Shown piece by piece: positions 26,376-34,544 of a stretch of 64,000 nucleotides of DNA. Origin of the DNA: Arenibacter catalasegens (GTDB taxonomy: Bacteria; Bacteroidota; Bacteroidia; Flavobacteriales; Flavobacteriaceae); the NCBI RefSeq assembly GCF_002909235.1, contig NZ_PHQQ01000019.1, forward strand, positions 1 through 64,000. The letters are read 5' to 3'. Made by a program: the position numbers and the translations under genes. The first letter of the stretch is position 1. Each line of letters opens with the position of its first letter. Under the pieces are notes generated by a model that did not search any database, was not told the DNA's origin, and was given only the letters and a program-made list of their open reading frames with translations.

Positions 26376-26837
26376 TTAAATATAGTATTCCGAGGAATGC
26401 TTTATTTCCTTCAATACGAACGTACTGTTTAGTACTCCAATATTTTCTATTTTGGAGAGTTTGGTCTTTACAAAATCATGGTAATCCTCTAGGCTTTTTG
26501 TATGGATTTTTAAGATAAAATCTACTTGCCCTGCTAAATGGTGACACTCCTGAACCTCTTCTAAATACTGAACCTGTGCCTCAAATTTCTCTATGAAGGC
26601 TTCATTGTGATATCGCATGGATACTTGGCATATTACGGTGATAGACCGGTCTATTTGTTTTTTATCCAGAATGGCCACATATTTTTTAATAACCCCTTGT
26701 TTTTCCAACCGGCGGATTCTTTCGTATACGGGAGAAGGGGTAAGGTTGAGAATGGCTGCAATTTCCTTTGTCGTTTTTTTTGAATCTTTTTGTAAAATCC
26801 TGAGAATAGTAATATCAGTTTGATCAAGTTGCTCCAT
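26376..26837 (-). CDS. Lrp/AsnC family transcriptional regulator
   Basis: 153 residues: N-terminal winged helix-turn-helix (DQTDITILRILQKDSKKTTKEIA ... PVYERIRRLEKQGVIKKY, residues 4-55) and a C-terminal RAM ligand/oligomerisation domain (ITVICQVSMRY, VQECHHLAGQVDFILKI). These regulators sense amino acids. It is divergent from tdh-kbl across 181 bases, so control of threonine breakdown is likely, in line with Lrp control of tdh-kbl in E. coli. Its stop lies 96 bases from the start of the hydroxyacid dehydrogenase gene on the same strand. Confidence 0.92.
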   Translation of the reverse strand: MEQLDQTDITILRILQKDSKKTTKEIAAILNLTPSPVYERIRRLEKQGVIKKYVAILDKKQIDRSITVICQVSMRYHNEAFIEKFEAQVQYLEEVQECHHLAGQVDFILKIHTKSLEDYHDFVKTKLSKIENIGVLNSTFVLKEIKHSSEYYI

Positions 26838-26967
26838 AAGTATCTAAAAAATTACTTTAAAACAGATTATTATTTAAGTTTAAAAGTAAAATTAACTTTA
26901 AAGTTACTACAATTAAGTTATAATTACTTAATTATATATGTAATTTACATGATTGACTTGTTATTTG

Positions 26968-26975
26968 TAATTTTG
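26968..26975 (+). promoter_or_regulatory. Possible -7 element of the tdh-kbl promoter
   Basis: TAATTTTG fits the Bacteroidetes TAnnTTTG box 44 bases before the tdh ATG, giving a leader of roughly 35-40 bases. A TTGAC at 26953 is too close to be a standard -33. The surrounding 26838-27018 is extremely AT-rich, with several runs of AATTA that could serve an Lrp-type protein. Confidence 0.35.
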
Positions 26976-27018
26976 ATAGTAATTAACACTTTTGTTGATT
27001 ACGAATAGATGAAAAATT

Positions 27019-27993
27019 ATGAATGCCAAAATTCTGGTAATCGGAGCCAACGGACAATTGGGTTCAGTACTGACCAAAGCACTACAAAGTAGATTTGGTG
27101 TCGGCAATGTAATCGCTTCCGATATCCATGAAGCATCTAATTTTCATGGTTTATTTGAGGTATTGGATGCTACTGATAGAAATCAAATTCAAAAAGTAGT
27201 AACTAAACATGCCATTACGCAAGTGTATCATTTGGCGGCAATTTTATCTGCCAAGGGAGAGGCAAATCCTTTGGCCACCTGGGATATTAACATGAACATG
27301 CTGTTCAATGTCTTGGAAGTATCGAGAATCAGCGGAATGGACAAGGTGTTTTTTCCAAGTTCCATTGCCGTTTTTGGGGAAGATGCCCCTGCGGATAATA
27401 CCCCTAATAATGCCAATCTTAACCCTGCAACTGTTTATGGGATGAGCAAGGCCGCCGGAGAAAACTGGGCACAATATTATTACTTGAAATATGGATTGGA
27501 TGTAAGGTCCATACGCTATCCCGGAGTTATTGGCTACCAATCCATGCCAGGCGGTGGTACTACCGATTACGCTGTGGATATTTTTCACAAGGCGGTATTG
27601 GAAGAAGAATTTAGTTGCTTCTTAGAAGAAGATACTACACTACCCATGATTTTTATGGAGGACGCTATAAGAGCCACCATAGAACTCATGGAGGCACCTA
27701 AAGAAAAGATTACCTTTAGAACATCGTATAACCTTGCCGGAAGTAGTTTTTCACCAAAGGATATAGTGAAGGAAATCCGTAATTATTATCCTGATTTTCA
27801 AGTGAAATACGAGCCCGACTTCAGGCAGGAAATTGCATCGCGATGGCCTAATTCCATCAACGACACCGAGGCGTTTAAAGATTGGGGATGGAAGCCGGAG
27901 TACGACCTTAAGTTAATTACCCGAACTATGATCGAAAAGCTTGGGGAACATTACGGAACCCGATCCAAAAAATCATTAGGGATCCTTTTGTAA
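27019..27993 (+). CDS. tdh: NAD-dependent L-threonine 3-dehydrogenase (extended SDR type)
   Basis: 324 residues of the epimerase-like extended SDR family rather than the zinc MDR family of E. coli Tdh. Flavobacterial and some eukaryotic threonine dehydrogenases belong to this group. Nucleotide motif VIGANGQLGSVL (7-18), NAD-selective acidic residue in ASDIHE, catalytic FFPSSIAVFGE with Ser and the YGMSKAAGE Tyr-x3-Lys, and the substrate loop SIRYPGVIGYQSMPGGGTTDYAV. It oxidises threonine to 2-amino-3-ketobutyrate in the cytoplasm. kbl follows on the same strand 49 bases later, which fixes the pathway. Confidence 0.95.
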   Translation: MNAKILVIGANGQLGSVLTKALQSRFGVGNVIASDIHEASNFHGLFEVLDATDRNQIQKVVTKHAITQVYHLAAILSAKGEANPLATWDINMNMLFNVLEVSRISGMDKVFFPSSIAVFGEDAPADNTPNNANLNPATVYGMSKAAGENWAQYYYLKYGLDVRSIRYPGVIGYQSMPGGGTTDYAVDIFHKAVLEEEFSCFLEEDTTLPMIFMEDAIRATIELMEAPKEKITFRTSYNLAGSSFSPKDIVKEIRNYYPDFQVKYEPDFRQEIASRWPNSINDTEAFKDWGWKPEYDLKLITRTMIEKLGEHYGTRSKKSLGILL

Positions 27994-28042
27994 TTCAATA
28001 TGAACGGGCATATGTCTGTCAACAATAAAATAACTGAGAAAT

Positions 28043-29230
28043 ATGTATTCAACAATAAAGAACGATTTACAGAAGGAACTTGATGCCATTAAAGCGGATG
28101 GTTTATATAAGGAGGAAAGAATTATTACTACACCCCAGGGTGCAGAGATCAAAACCACCAATACTCAGGAGGTACTAAATTTTTGTGCCAACAACTATTT
28201 GGGTCTTTCCGCCCATCCGGATGTTATTAAAGCGGGCAAGGATGCTATTGACTCCCATGGTTATGGAATGTCGTCCGTTCGTTTTATTTGCGGTACCCAG
28301 GATATACATAAGGAATTGGAGCGCAAGACCGCCGAGTTTTTGGGTATGGAAGATTGTATTTTATATGCAGCCGCCTTCGATGCCAATGGTGGACTCTTTG
28401 AGCCTATTTTGGGTGCTGAGGACGCTATTATTTCCGATGCACTTAACCATGCCTCCATCATAGACGGTATTAGGCTGTGTAAAGCAAAACGTTTTAGGTT
28501 TGAACATAATTCCATGCCGGACCTTGAACAACAATTAAAGGCAGCAGAAGGTTCCCGAAGAAAATTAATTGTGACCGATGGTTCCTTTTCCATGGACGGA
28601 ACCATCGCCCAATTGGATAAAATCTGTGATTTGGCGGATAAATATGATGCCATGGTTATGATTGACGAATGTCACTCAACAGGTTTCTTGGGTGCCACAG
28701 GCCGTGGATCCCATGAGTATAAAAATGTAATGGGAAGAATCGATATTATTACAGGGACTTATGGCAAAGCTCTTGGAGGCGCATCCGGCGGATTTACGGC
28801 AGCGAGAAAGGAAATTGTGGACATGCTAAGACAGCGCTCCAGACCCTATCTGTTTTCCAATACAGTGGCACCTTCAATAGTAGGGGCTTCCATAAAGGTT
28901 TTGGAACTATTGGCTTCTTCAACCGCACTGCGTGATAAGTTGGAGGAGAACACGATATATTTTCGAGAAGCGATGACCGCAGCAGGTTTTGATATAGTTC
29001 CGGGAGATCACCCAATAGTTCCCGTAATGCTTTATGAAGCTCCCTTGGCCCAAGAGTTTGCCTCCAAATTGTTGGATGAAGGAATATATGTAATTGGATT
29101 TTTCTACCCTGTCGTGCCACAAGGCAAGGCCAGAATTAGGGTTCAATTGTCGGCCGCCCACGACCGTCACCATTTGGAAAAAGCGGTTGCAGCATTTACC
29201 AAAGTAGGGAAGGCGCTCAAGGTAATTTAA
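28043..29230 (+). CDS. kbl: Glycine C-acetyltransferase (2-amino-3-ketobutyrate CoA ligase)
   Basis: 395 residues, the usual length of Kbl, an alpha-oxoamine synthase using PLP. Motifs: [19 protein letters not shown] at the N-terminus, [51 protein letters not shown] (the Asp that pairs with the pyridine ring) and [14 protein letters not shown] with the Schiff-base Lys. It cleaves 2-amino-3-ketobutyrate with CoA to glycine and acetyl-CoA. Second gene of the tdh-kbl operon. Confidence 0.97.
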   Translation: MYSTIKNDLQKELDAIKADGLYKEERIITTPQGAEIKTTNTQEVLNFCANNYLGLSAHPDVIKAGKDAIDSHGYGMSSVRFICGTQDIHKELERKTAEFLGMEDCILYAAAFDANGGLFEPILGAEDAIISDALNHASIIDGIRLCKAKRFRFEHNSMPDLEQQLKAAEGSRRKLIVTDGSFSMDGTIAQLDKICDLADKYDAMVMIDECHSTGFLGATGRGSHEYKNVMGRIDIITGTYGKALGGASGGFTAARKEIVDMLRQRSRPYLFSNTVAPSIVGASIKVLELLASSTALRDKLEENTIYFREAMTAAGFDIVPGDHPIVPVMLYEAPLAQEFASKLLDEGIYVIGFFYPVVPQGKARIRVQLSAAHDRHHLEKAVAAFTKVGKALKVI

Positions 29231-29564
29231 CCCTATGGCCTAAATAGTTGGAAAAGGGTAACTGCTGTCCAAACTTTGGGTCAATCTTAAAAGTATTGGG
29301 TGCACTGAATAATAAACTAGAACAATACAACATTGCTTTAGTCTTTTGTTTATTTTTTGCATCGCCCAAAAAACGAACCAGGGCCGAAAAACGAAGGTAC
29401 TGTGTACCTTTGTTTCGAGGAGCCAGCTGTAGCGAAGGCTAGTTTGATCGCCCTTGCCTTAAGTAAGGCAATCTATCTCCACGGCCGCACTGTCCAGGCC
29501 GCTTTCACTTGGGTGAACATGAGCCAATGGACGGCTTCCATTGCCCAAAGTGAAAACCACTTGA
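29231..29564. repeat. Intergenic region with degenerate flavobacterial repeat
   Basis: No gene. 29340-29445 (CGCCCAAAAAACGAACC ... GTACCTTTGTTTCGAGGAGCC) belongs to a repeat type common between flavobacterial genes. A hairpin TTGCCTTA (29454-29461)/TAAGGCAA (29464-29471) with a two-base loop follows. The forward frames here lie within the repeats. Confidence 0.5.
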
Positions 29565-29810
29565 TTAAATTTTGAGTTTGGGGCCCTTGTTGGAATCGTA
29601 AATTTTTATTAAATGATAAGCGTGTATAATACAAAATACCACTCCGGCAACGACCAGGGGAACTGAATTTAACATAGCGCCATATATGATATAGAAAAAA
29701 CTTGAGATTAAATGCCAAACGCGGAATTTATTCATGTCTTTTTTGGTAATGGCAAAGAAACCTGTAAGGATTGCTATATAGCCAATAGTCTCAATTATGA
29801 TGTTCGTCAT
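29565..29810 (-). CDS. Small membrane protein, YgjV-like
   Basis: 81 residues with three hydrophobic helices (4-20, 31-47, 49-67): IIIETIGYIAILTGFFAI, VWHLISSFFYIIYGAML, VPLVVAGVVFCIIHAYHLI. Size and the G-Y-x-A ... H-x-x-S-x-x-x-Y-x-x-Y-G pattern resemble the YgjV-type small inner-membrane proteins; that link is weak. The start codon overlaps the end of the marR gene by 20 bases in another frame, so it is translationally coupled to the regulator and probably under its autocontrol. Confidence 0.65.
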   Translation of the reverse strand: MTNIIIETIGYIAILTGFFAITKKDMNKFRVWHLISSFFYIIYGAMLNSVPLVVAGVVFCIIHAYHLIKIYDSNKGPKLKI

Positions 29811-30285
29811 TTTTTAAATTTATTAAGGTCCTTTCTCTGTAATCGCTTTGGTTCACTTTTTCTTCTATTTTAAAAAATTCCTCTAAAAAATTAGGACTGT
29901 CGGCTAGTAGATCCATTACGGTCTGTCTTCCTGCTGTCCAATATTTCTCAAAAACTGGTAATTGTTTATGAGCTTTTTCTGTTAAAGTTAAAATCTGTTT
30001 TCTTTTATCCGTAGTATCTGTCTTGGTCTCCACATGTCCGTTTTTTTTCATTTTATTAATAATTTTCACCACGGCGGGATGTGAAAACTGTAATTTTTCC
30101 GATATTTCGGTGATGGTCATGGTCTCGTTTTCTTGCAAAAGAATAAAGATCAAGTTCCAATTTGGTTCAATATCCAGTCCTTCAGTTTTGTACAACTCCT
30201 TAGTACTATAGAGGAGGGAATCACTTAATCTCTTGAGCCTACTGGTTAGTCCCACAAATTCCATTTCCGTTAAAAAGTCGTTCAT
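29791..30285 (-). CDS. MarR family transcriptional regulator
   Basis: 164 residues with the MarR winged helix: IFILLQENETMTITEISEKLQFSHPAVVKIINKMKKNGHVE, then the wing DTTDKRKQILTLTEKAHK, flanked by dimerisation helices. Members bind palindromes as dimers and release them on small ligands. Two GTAAC-TR-GTTAC palindromes lie just upstream (30300-30311 and 30332-30343) around a -7 box, which implies autorepression. The gene overlaps the small membrane protein gene downstream, its most likely effector partner. Confidence 0.93.
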   Translation of the reverse strand: MNDFLTEMEFVGLTSRLKRLSDSLLYSTKELYKTEGLDIEPNWNLIFILLQENETMTITEISEKLQFSHPAVVKIINKMKKNGHVETKTDTTDKRKQILTLTEKAHKQLPVFEKYWTAGRQTVMDLLADSPNFLEEFFKIEEKVNQSDYRERTLINLKNDEHHN

Positions 30286-30299
30286 TATTGTTTATTTAA

Positions 30300-30343
30300 G
30301 TAACTGGTTACGCAAATGTAAATAATTTTACGTAACTAGTTAC
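30300..30343 (-). promoter_or_regulatory. marR promoter with paired palindromic operators
   Basis: GTAACTGGTTAC (30300-30311) and the perfect palindrome GTAACTAGTTAC (30332-30343) have centres 32 bases apart, about three helical turns. Read in opposite directions, the two sites share a longer consensus TTAwGTAACTrGTTACGyAAA. Between them is CAAATGTA (30313-30320), TACATTTG on the minus strand, a full -7 match 28-35 bases before the marR ATG. A MarR dimer on each site would bracket the promoter. Confidence 0.75.
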
Positions 30344-30480
30344 ATAAATTATTCAATTTTGAAAAAATAATAATTTTTCAATTGATCCGCCACATAGAAA
30401 ATAGAAGTGAATAAGTAAATTATGGAAGATAGCCGCCTGCATAAAGCTATTTATTTTGAGCAATTTCAGCAAAGTCCTAT

Positions 30481-30966
30481 CTAAAAATGCCCCAGGTCAT
30501 CCTTAAAGGTCTTCCAATAGGATAAATTTCCATTAATGGGGTATATCTCCGATTTCTTAAATAGTACCGAGAGGGATCCAAGGGCAGCACCAGAAACAGC
30601 CCCAAGTACGGCCCCTACGGCCGCGCCTTCACCTGTGGTATAACCAAATACCCAATCATTGGGATCTGCAGAAGCCGCCACAACAACTGCCAATACCACT
30701 GCACCTGAAAGAGTTCCAATTAGTACATTATTTCCTGCGGCCCTTTTGGTTTGGATAAATCCAATCTCTTCGGGGCGAAAACTAAGCTCACCTTTATTTC
30801 CTTTTAATTGCAGAATGGAGTCCGATAGTACAAGGATTTTCCCTTTACCAATTTTTTTTCTATGTAAATCAAATACCCGAACAAATTCCCCAGTTGTTTT
30901 TATCTTTTGTTGCCCATAGGTAGATGTAACCAATAAAAATGCTAGGATTAGCAAAATATTTTTCAT
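30481..30966 (-). CDS. Secreted or membrane hypothetical protein with glycine-rich hydrophobic segments
   Basis: 161 residues, signal peptide 1-18 (ending TSTYGQQ). A short beta-rich part (FVRVFDLHRKKIGKGKILVLSDSILQLKG, LSFRPEEIGFIQTKR) is followed by two glycine/alanine-rich hydrophobic segments (GNNVLIGTLSGAVVLAVVV and GEGAAVGAVLGAVSGAALG). These resemble glycine-zipper membrane spans. The layout is seen in small Bacteroidetes envelope proteins of unknown function. Alone between divergent genes. Confidence 0.7.
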   Translation of the reverse strand: MKNILLILAFLLVTSTYGQQKIKTTGEFVRVFDLHRKKIGKGKILVLSDSILQLKGNKGELSFRPEEIGFIQTKRAAGNNVLIGTLSGAVVLAVVVAASADPNDWVFGYTTGEGAAVGAVLGAVSGAALGSLSVLFKKSEIYPINGNLSYWKTFKDDLGHF

Positions 30967-31391
30967 GATGGTATATCTAAAAGTGAAGGGGGGTATTTAT
31001 TGGACCATTGGTCGAATAGATGATATCTAAGTTAGTGTATAATCTCCTGATAAATTGTGTTTTACACCTATTATTAATCTCTAATATTAAAATAAGGGGA
31101 ACTGATTAACAAGGCACATTCCTTTAATTTAGAAATTCTAGATTGCGTTTCAAATAGTGCCCTTCTAGGTCTATGAAATACACCATCCACCTCCGAAAAA
31201 TGAAGTGTTATACAAGCTACTTTGCTCAGTTGATCCATACAATTGGTTATAGTTTTGGAAAGTGTAAAAATATTCCATAGCCTTATTTAATTGAAATACA
31301 GCTTTTTATCCTTTAAAAAAGATTGAAGTTACGCGGGTTGAATATTTAGGGAGGATTGATTAACTTTCCCAAAATTAATAAAGAACCATCC
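30967..31391. other. Intergenic, no gene seen
   Basis: AT-rich divergent region of 425 bases upstream of both the glycine-zipper protein gene (minus) and the His-rich propeller gene (plus). No repeat copy, hairpin or exact -7 box stands out. Confidence 0.5.
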
Positions 31392-32531
31392 ATGTATAAA
31401 AAAACTACACTAGCCGTATTGTCGATCGCTTCCTCTTTGGGATTATCAACCTCCTTATTGGCACAAAACAACCAACACTCACAAGACCATACGCATCATT
31501 CACATGAAAATAATGCTATAGCCGATCACCAGCATGGCCCAATGGCATCAGATGAAATGCCTATGCAAGCAAAACTGGTTACAGGCCAGGGCGATTTTAT
31601 ATTTTCATGGGACCAGGATTTAACGGCAGCTTTTCCAGAAGAGGCACACGAATTTGAACCGGGAATGCACGGAGGTTTCAATGAAGATCCAGAAACAGGA
31701 ATAGTATATACCGGAATTCCGGGGTACGGACTGTGTTCCATTAGCCCTGATCTAACAAAGTGGTCTACTTTGGGCAGCGATCAGCGCTTAAAGGATAATA
31801 TTCATGGTATTGTATTCTTTATTCACAAAGGGCAAAAATATCTTGCGGTAGCACAGGAAGGGAAAAGAGTACTTGTAATGACTTTGGATGGCACTATTGT
31901 AAGTGAAATTTTGAAGCCTACAGGCACTGAATTTAAATTTGCCCCTGCCAATGAGTTCTTTGCATCCAAGGACAGCAATTTTGGGGTAACCGATGTAACT
32001 TATCTGAATGGCACCTTGTATGTAGCGCATGGTTATTCTGCTGGGGATTTTGTTATGACAATAAAAGAAAAAGGTGGTGTTTGGAGCTGGGGGAAACTTG
32101 CATGGGGTGGAAAAGGAGACAATCCTGGTCAGTTTCAGACCGCGCATGGAATTTATGCCCACAAAAAGCATATCCTAGTTGCCAATAGGGCTGCAGGACA
32201 GGTCGTTAAATTTACCAAGAAGGGTAAGTTTGTGGAAACTTTTAATGATATACCTGAGGGCAGTTTAGTTTGTAATGTTGCTTTCACGGATGAACATTAC
32301 TTCCTAAATGCGCTGCAGGCCATTGGAGAACAGAAATCGGCTCCTCTTTATGTTCATACAGGAGAAAAGTTGGTGTCGACAGTAATCCCTGGGGATTTGG
32401 ACATTCCTGTCTTGACAAATATTCACCAGGTTTGGCCACACTTTGTGACTAAAAACGGAACAAAACAGCTTTACCTACTTGTTCATGGTTGGAACAAAGG
32501 CAAATTTGCTGTTTTAAAAATGGAAAAATAA
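31392..32531 (+). CDS. Secreted NHL-like beta-propeller with His-rich N-terminus
   Basis: 379 residues from the Met that directly precedes the signal peptide (MYKKTTLAVLSIASSLGLS, cleavage near LLAQN). The open frame begins 12 codons earlier, but those residues do not fit a signal. The mature N-terminus carries a cluster of histidines (HSQDHTHHSHENN, DHQHG) that could bind metal. The rest is a six-bladed propeller pattern: GFNEDPETGIVYTGIPGYGL, GIVFFIHKGQKYLAVAQEG, VTDVTYLNGTLYVAHGYSAG, TAHGIYAHKKHILVANRAAG, NVAFTDEHYFLNALQ. Such propellers often act as peptidyl-glycine-lyase-like or binding proteins, but no catalytic motif is assured. Convergent with the DUF1080 gene, sharing a hairpin between the stops. 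Confidence 0.78.
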   Translation: MYKKTTLAVLSIASSLGLSTSLLAQNNQHSQDHTHHSHENNAIADHQHGPMASDEMPMQAKLVTGQGDFIFSWDQDLTAAFPEEAHEFEPGMHGGFNEDPETGIVYTGIPGYGLCSISPDLTKWSTLGSDQRLKDNIHGIVFFIHKGQKYLAVAQEGKRVLVMTLDGTIVSEILKPTGTEFKFAPANEFFASKDSNFGVTDVTYLNGTLYVAHGYSAGDFVMTIKEKGGVWSWGKLAWGGKGDNPGQFQTAHGIYAHKKHILVANRAAGQVVKFTKKGKFVETFNDIPEGSLVCNVAFTDEHYFLNALQAIGEQKSAPLYVHTGEKLVSTVIPGDLDIPVLTNIHQVWPHFVTKNGTKQLYLLVHGWNKGKFAVLKMEK

Positions 32532-32538
32532 AAGGCAA

Positions 32539-32563
32539 GCCCTCCTTGGTTTTAAAGGAGGGC
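32539..32563. terminator. Hairpin between convergent genes
   Basis: Perfect 9-bp GC-rich stem GCCCTCCTT (32539-32547)/AAGGAGGGC (32555-32563), seven-base loop. On the minus strand CTTGCCTTTTATTTTT follows. It probably ends both transcripts. Confidence 0.6.
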
Positions 32564-32584
32564 GAAACCTAATGTTTTGCTGTA

Positions 32585-33589
32585 CTACTTTATAGGGGTA
32601 AGAACAATATTGCGATAGGCCACATTGCCATGATCACCTTGTAAATAGATAGGTCCTGGGCTTAGCACATCGGAAGACATGGCCCCACCGGTAGGACCCC
32701 AAACGGCTTGGTTGTCAATTATTTTTTTGCCGTTAAAGATCACGGTTACATGTCGATCTACTAAGGTGATATCAAATGACTGCCATTCACCTGCGGGTTT
32801 TTCGGCTGCCATACTAGGGGTAATGCGACTGTATAGTGCCCCCATATTATGGGAATCCAATTCCTTGCCATAAGAGTCCACTACCTGAATTTCATAAAGT
32901 CCACGTAAGTAAACCCCACTATTATTTCCTTCGGGTACGTTGACCTCCAGCTTAAGGTTGAAGTCGTTAAAATCTTGTAGGCTCCGAATATTTCCATAAG
33001 AAATGTGCTTACCATCTTCGGGTTGCACCGGGTCGTTCATCAGCGTGCCGTCCACGACCTTAAAACCATTGGCCTTTTCTGGATCCATCACTTTCCAGCC
33101 ACTTAAATCCTTTCCATTGAACAATTTGATCGGTTTGTCATATTTTACTTTGGATAAGTCTGGCGTGATTGGCATGGGTGGCATTCGCTTTCCGGTAAAA
33201 TTTTTGACGGACACCCCGTTTCCATCACTATTGGGTCCAATCATGGTACCCTTCAAGGCATCTCCCACTTTTTTGACCTCTAAGGTATAGGTTACCGTAT
33301 GGCTGCGATCGGAACTTCTTTTAACCTGATTGGTACGGGTAACCACCAGCGTATTTTCGTCAACTAGGTAAACGTTGGACACGGGAACTACACTACCGCC
33401 GATCCACAATAGTTCGGCATCCAAGAAGCCTTGGTCCTCATGTACGTTAAGCCAACCTGCACCTCCACCTTCAATATCAATTCCCCACATACCCATAAAG
33501 GGGGTGGCCAAAAGTGGTAGTTCGGTACTATTTGCAAAGCTGTTAAAGACAATAAACAATATTATTACTGAAGAAAGTGTCCGTTTCAT
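32585..33589 (-). CDS. Secreted DUF1080 protein with extra N-terminal beta domain
   Basis: 334 residues, signal peptide 1-19. Residues 25-140 form a beta-rich domain (PFMGMWGIDIEGGGAGWLNV, TVTYTLEVKKVGDALKGTM). The C-terminal DUF1080 jelly roll carries LFNGKDLSGWKV, FNLKLEVNVPEGNNSGVYLRG, YEIQVVDSYG, GEWQSFDITLVDRHVTVIFNGK and GPIYLQGDHGNVAYRNI. That last signature and the Y-x-I-Q-V-x-D segment are classic for the family. It probably cleaves 3-keto-glycosides in the periplasm, the beta-elimination step after C3 oxidation. The N-terminal domain may bind sugar. A 12-7-12 inverted repeat lies 42-72 bases upstream of the start. Confidence 0.88.
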   Translation of the reverse strand: MKRTLSSVIILFIVFNSFANSTELPLLATPFMGMWGIDIEGGGAGWLNVHEDQGFLDAELLWIGGSVVPVSNVYLVDENTLVVTRTNQVKRSSDRSHTVTYTLEVKKVGDALKGTMIGPNSDGNGVSVKNFTGKRMPPMPITPDLSKVKYDKPIKLFNGKDLSGWKVMDPEKANGFKVVDGTLMNDPVQPEDGKHISYGNIRSLQDFNDFNLKLEVNVPEGNNSGVYLRGLYEIQVVDSYGKELDSHNMGALYSRITPSMAAEKPAGEWQSFDITLVDRHVTVIFNGKKIIDNQAVWGPTGGAMSSDVLSPGPIYLQGDHGNVAYRNIVLTPIK

Positions 33590-33630
33590 TTGAGTGGGTT
33601 TTAATTCGAGTTAAATTCTTGGTTTTTAGG

Positions 33631-33661
33631 CAATTTATTATCCTTTGAAGATAATAAATTG
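33631..33661. promoter_or_regulatory. Perfect 12-bp inverted repeat upstream of the DUF1080 gene
   Basis: CAATTTATTATC (33631-33642) and GATAATAAATTG (33650-33661) around CTTTGAA. No T-tract follows on the minus strand, so an operator for a dimeric regulator is more likely than a terminator for the methyltransferase gene upstream. The rest of 33590-33812 shows nothing else. Confidence 0.55.
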
Positions 33662-33812
33662 TTAGAATAAAAAGTTCAATTTCAGTGTTTTAAATTAAAT
33701 CAAAACTAGATTGCAGATACCCCTCACATTGATTCCAAATTGAATTGCTTTGGTATTATATCCATTTACAGAATAGGGCAGGGGTGGCAACATATGGATA
33801 CTTGGCTATACT

Positions 33813-34544
33813 TCATAATGAATTCTTTACAAAAACCATACAATGTTGCCAGGGAAGGTTATCTATGTTCCGCTCAAGTTTCATTCCGGCTGCTTGCATT
33901 TCCTTCACCGCTTGCACTTCCGTCATTTTATGCAATTTTTTTATGGGCACATTATCATCTTCACCCCTGTATTCGATCAAAAACAGCTTTCCATTTGCCC
34001 GCAATGCTTTTTTTATGGAAGCCACGATTTCTAAGGGATAATTAAACTCATGATAAACGTCTACTAGGAGCACCTTATCTACCGAATTTTCTGGTAGGTT
34101 GACATTTTTTTCGCTTCCTTTTATGACCGACACATTCTTAATTCCGCTCTCTTCTTTGCGCTGACTGATTTCTGCCAACATCTCCTCTTGGATATCAACA
34201 GCATAGATAAGCCCTTGCCTCGCCATAGGAGACATCTTAAAGACGTGGTAACCGGATCCCGCGCCAATGTCCGCTATAATATCCTCCGGATTTATGGTCA
34301 TATTCTGTAATAATGTAGTGGTGTTTTCCTCTTCCTCACGATCAGGGCGATCTAACCACTGCATTGCCTGATACCCCATAACATGGGCAATTTCCCTGCC
34401 CATATACCATTTGCCAATACCATTATGGTCACCATTTTTAAAGGTGTAAATAGCTTTTTGGGTATGGATCTGTGCAATACCATGGTATACAGGTAATAAA
34501 ACCAAAAGCAAGAATAAAACTTGAGCTACCTTTTTCATATTCAA
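33813..34544 (-). CDS. Exported class I SAM-dependent methyltransferase-like protein
   Basis: 243 residues with a signal peptide (MKKVAQVLFLLLVLLPVYHG, ending IAQIH), then a standard Rossmann methyltransferase: motif I IIADIGAGSGYHVFKMS, acidic YAVDIQEEML, VIKGSEKNVNLPENSVDKVLLVDVYHEF, KALRANGKLFLIEYRGED. All core SAM-site motifs look intact. Just before the fold is a segment WYMGREIAHVMGYQAMQWLDRPDREEEE typical of this Bacteroidetes/Planctomycetes subgroup. An exported enzyme needing SAM is odd because SAM is cytoplasmic; it may bind another ligand. Met3 is an alternative start. It lies 223 bases upstream of the DUF1080 gene on the same strand. Confidence 0.85.
   Translation of the reverse strand: MNMKKVAQVLFLLLVLLPVYHGIAQIHTQKAIYTFKNGDHNGIGKWYMGREIAHVMGYQAMQWLDRPDREEEENTTTLLQNMTINPEDIIADIGAGSGYHVFKMSPMARQGLIYAVDIQEEMLAEISQRKEESGIKNVSVIKGSEKNVNLPENSVDKVLLVDVYHEFNYPLEIVASIKKALRANGKLFLIEYRGEDDNVPIKKLHKMTEVQAVKEMQAAGMKLERNIDNLPWQHCMVFVKNSL

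Noticed and set aside
29231-29564. Riboswitch or small RNA after kbl
   Set aside because: The folding pieces belong to a degenerate intergenic repeat; no known riboswitch core is visible, and the position is behind, not before, a gene on the plus strand.
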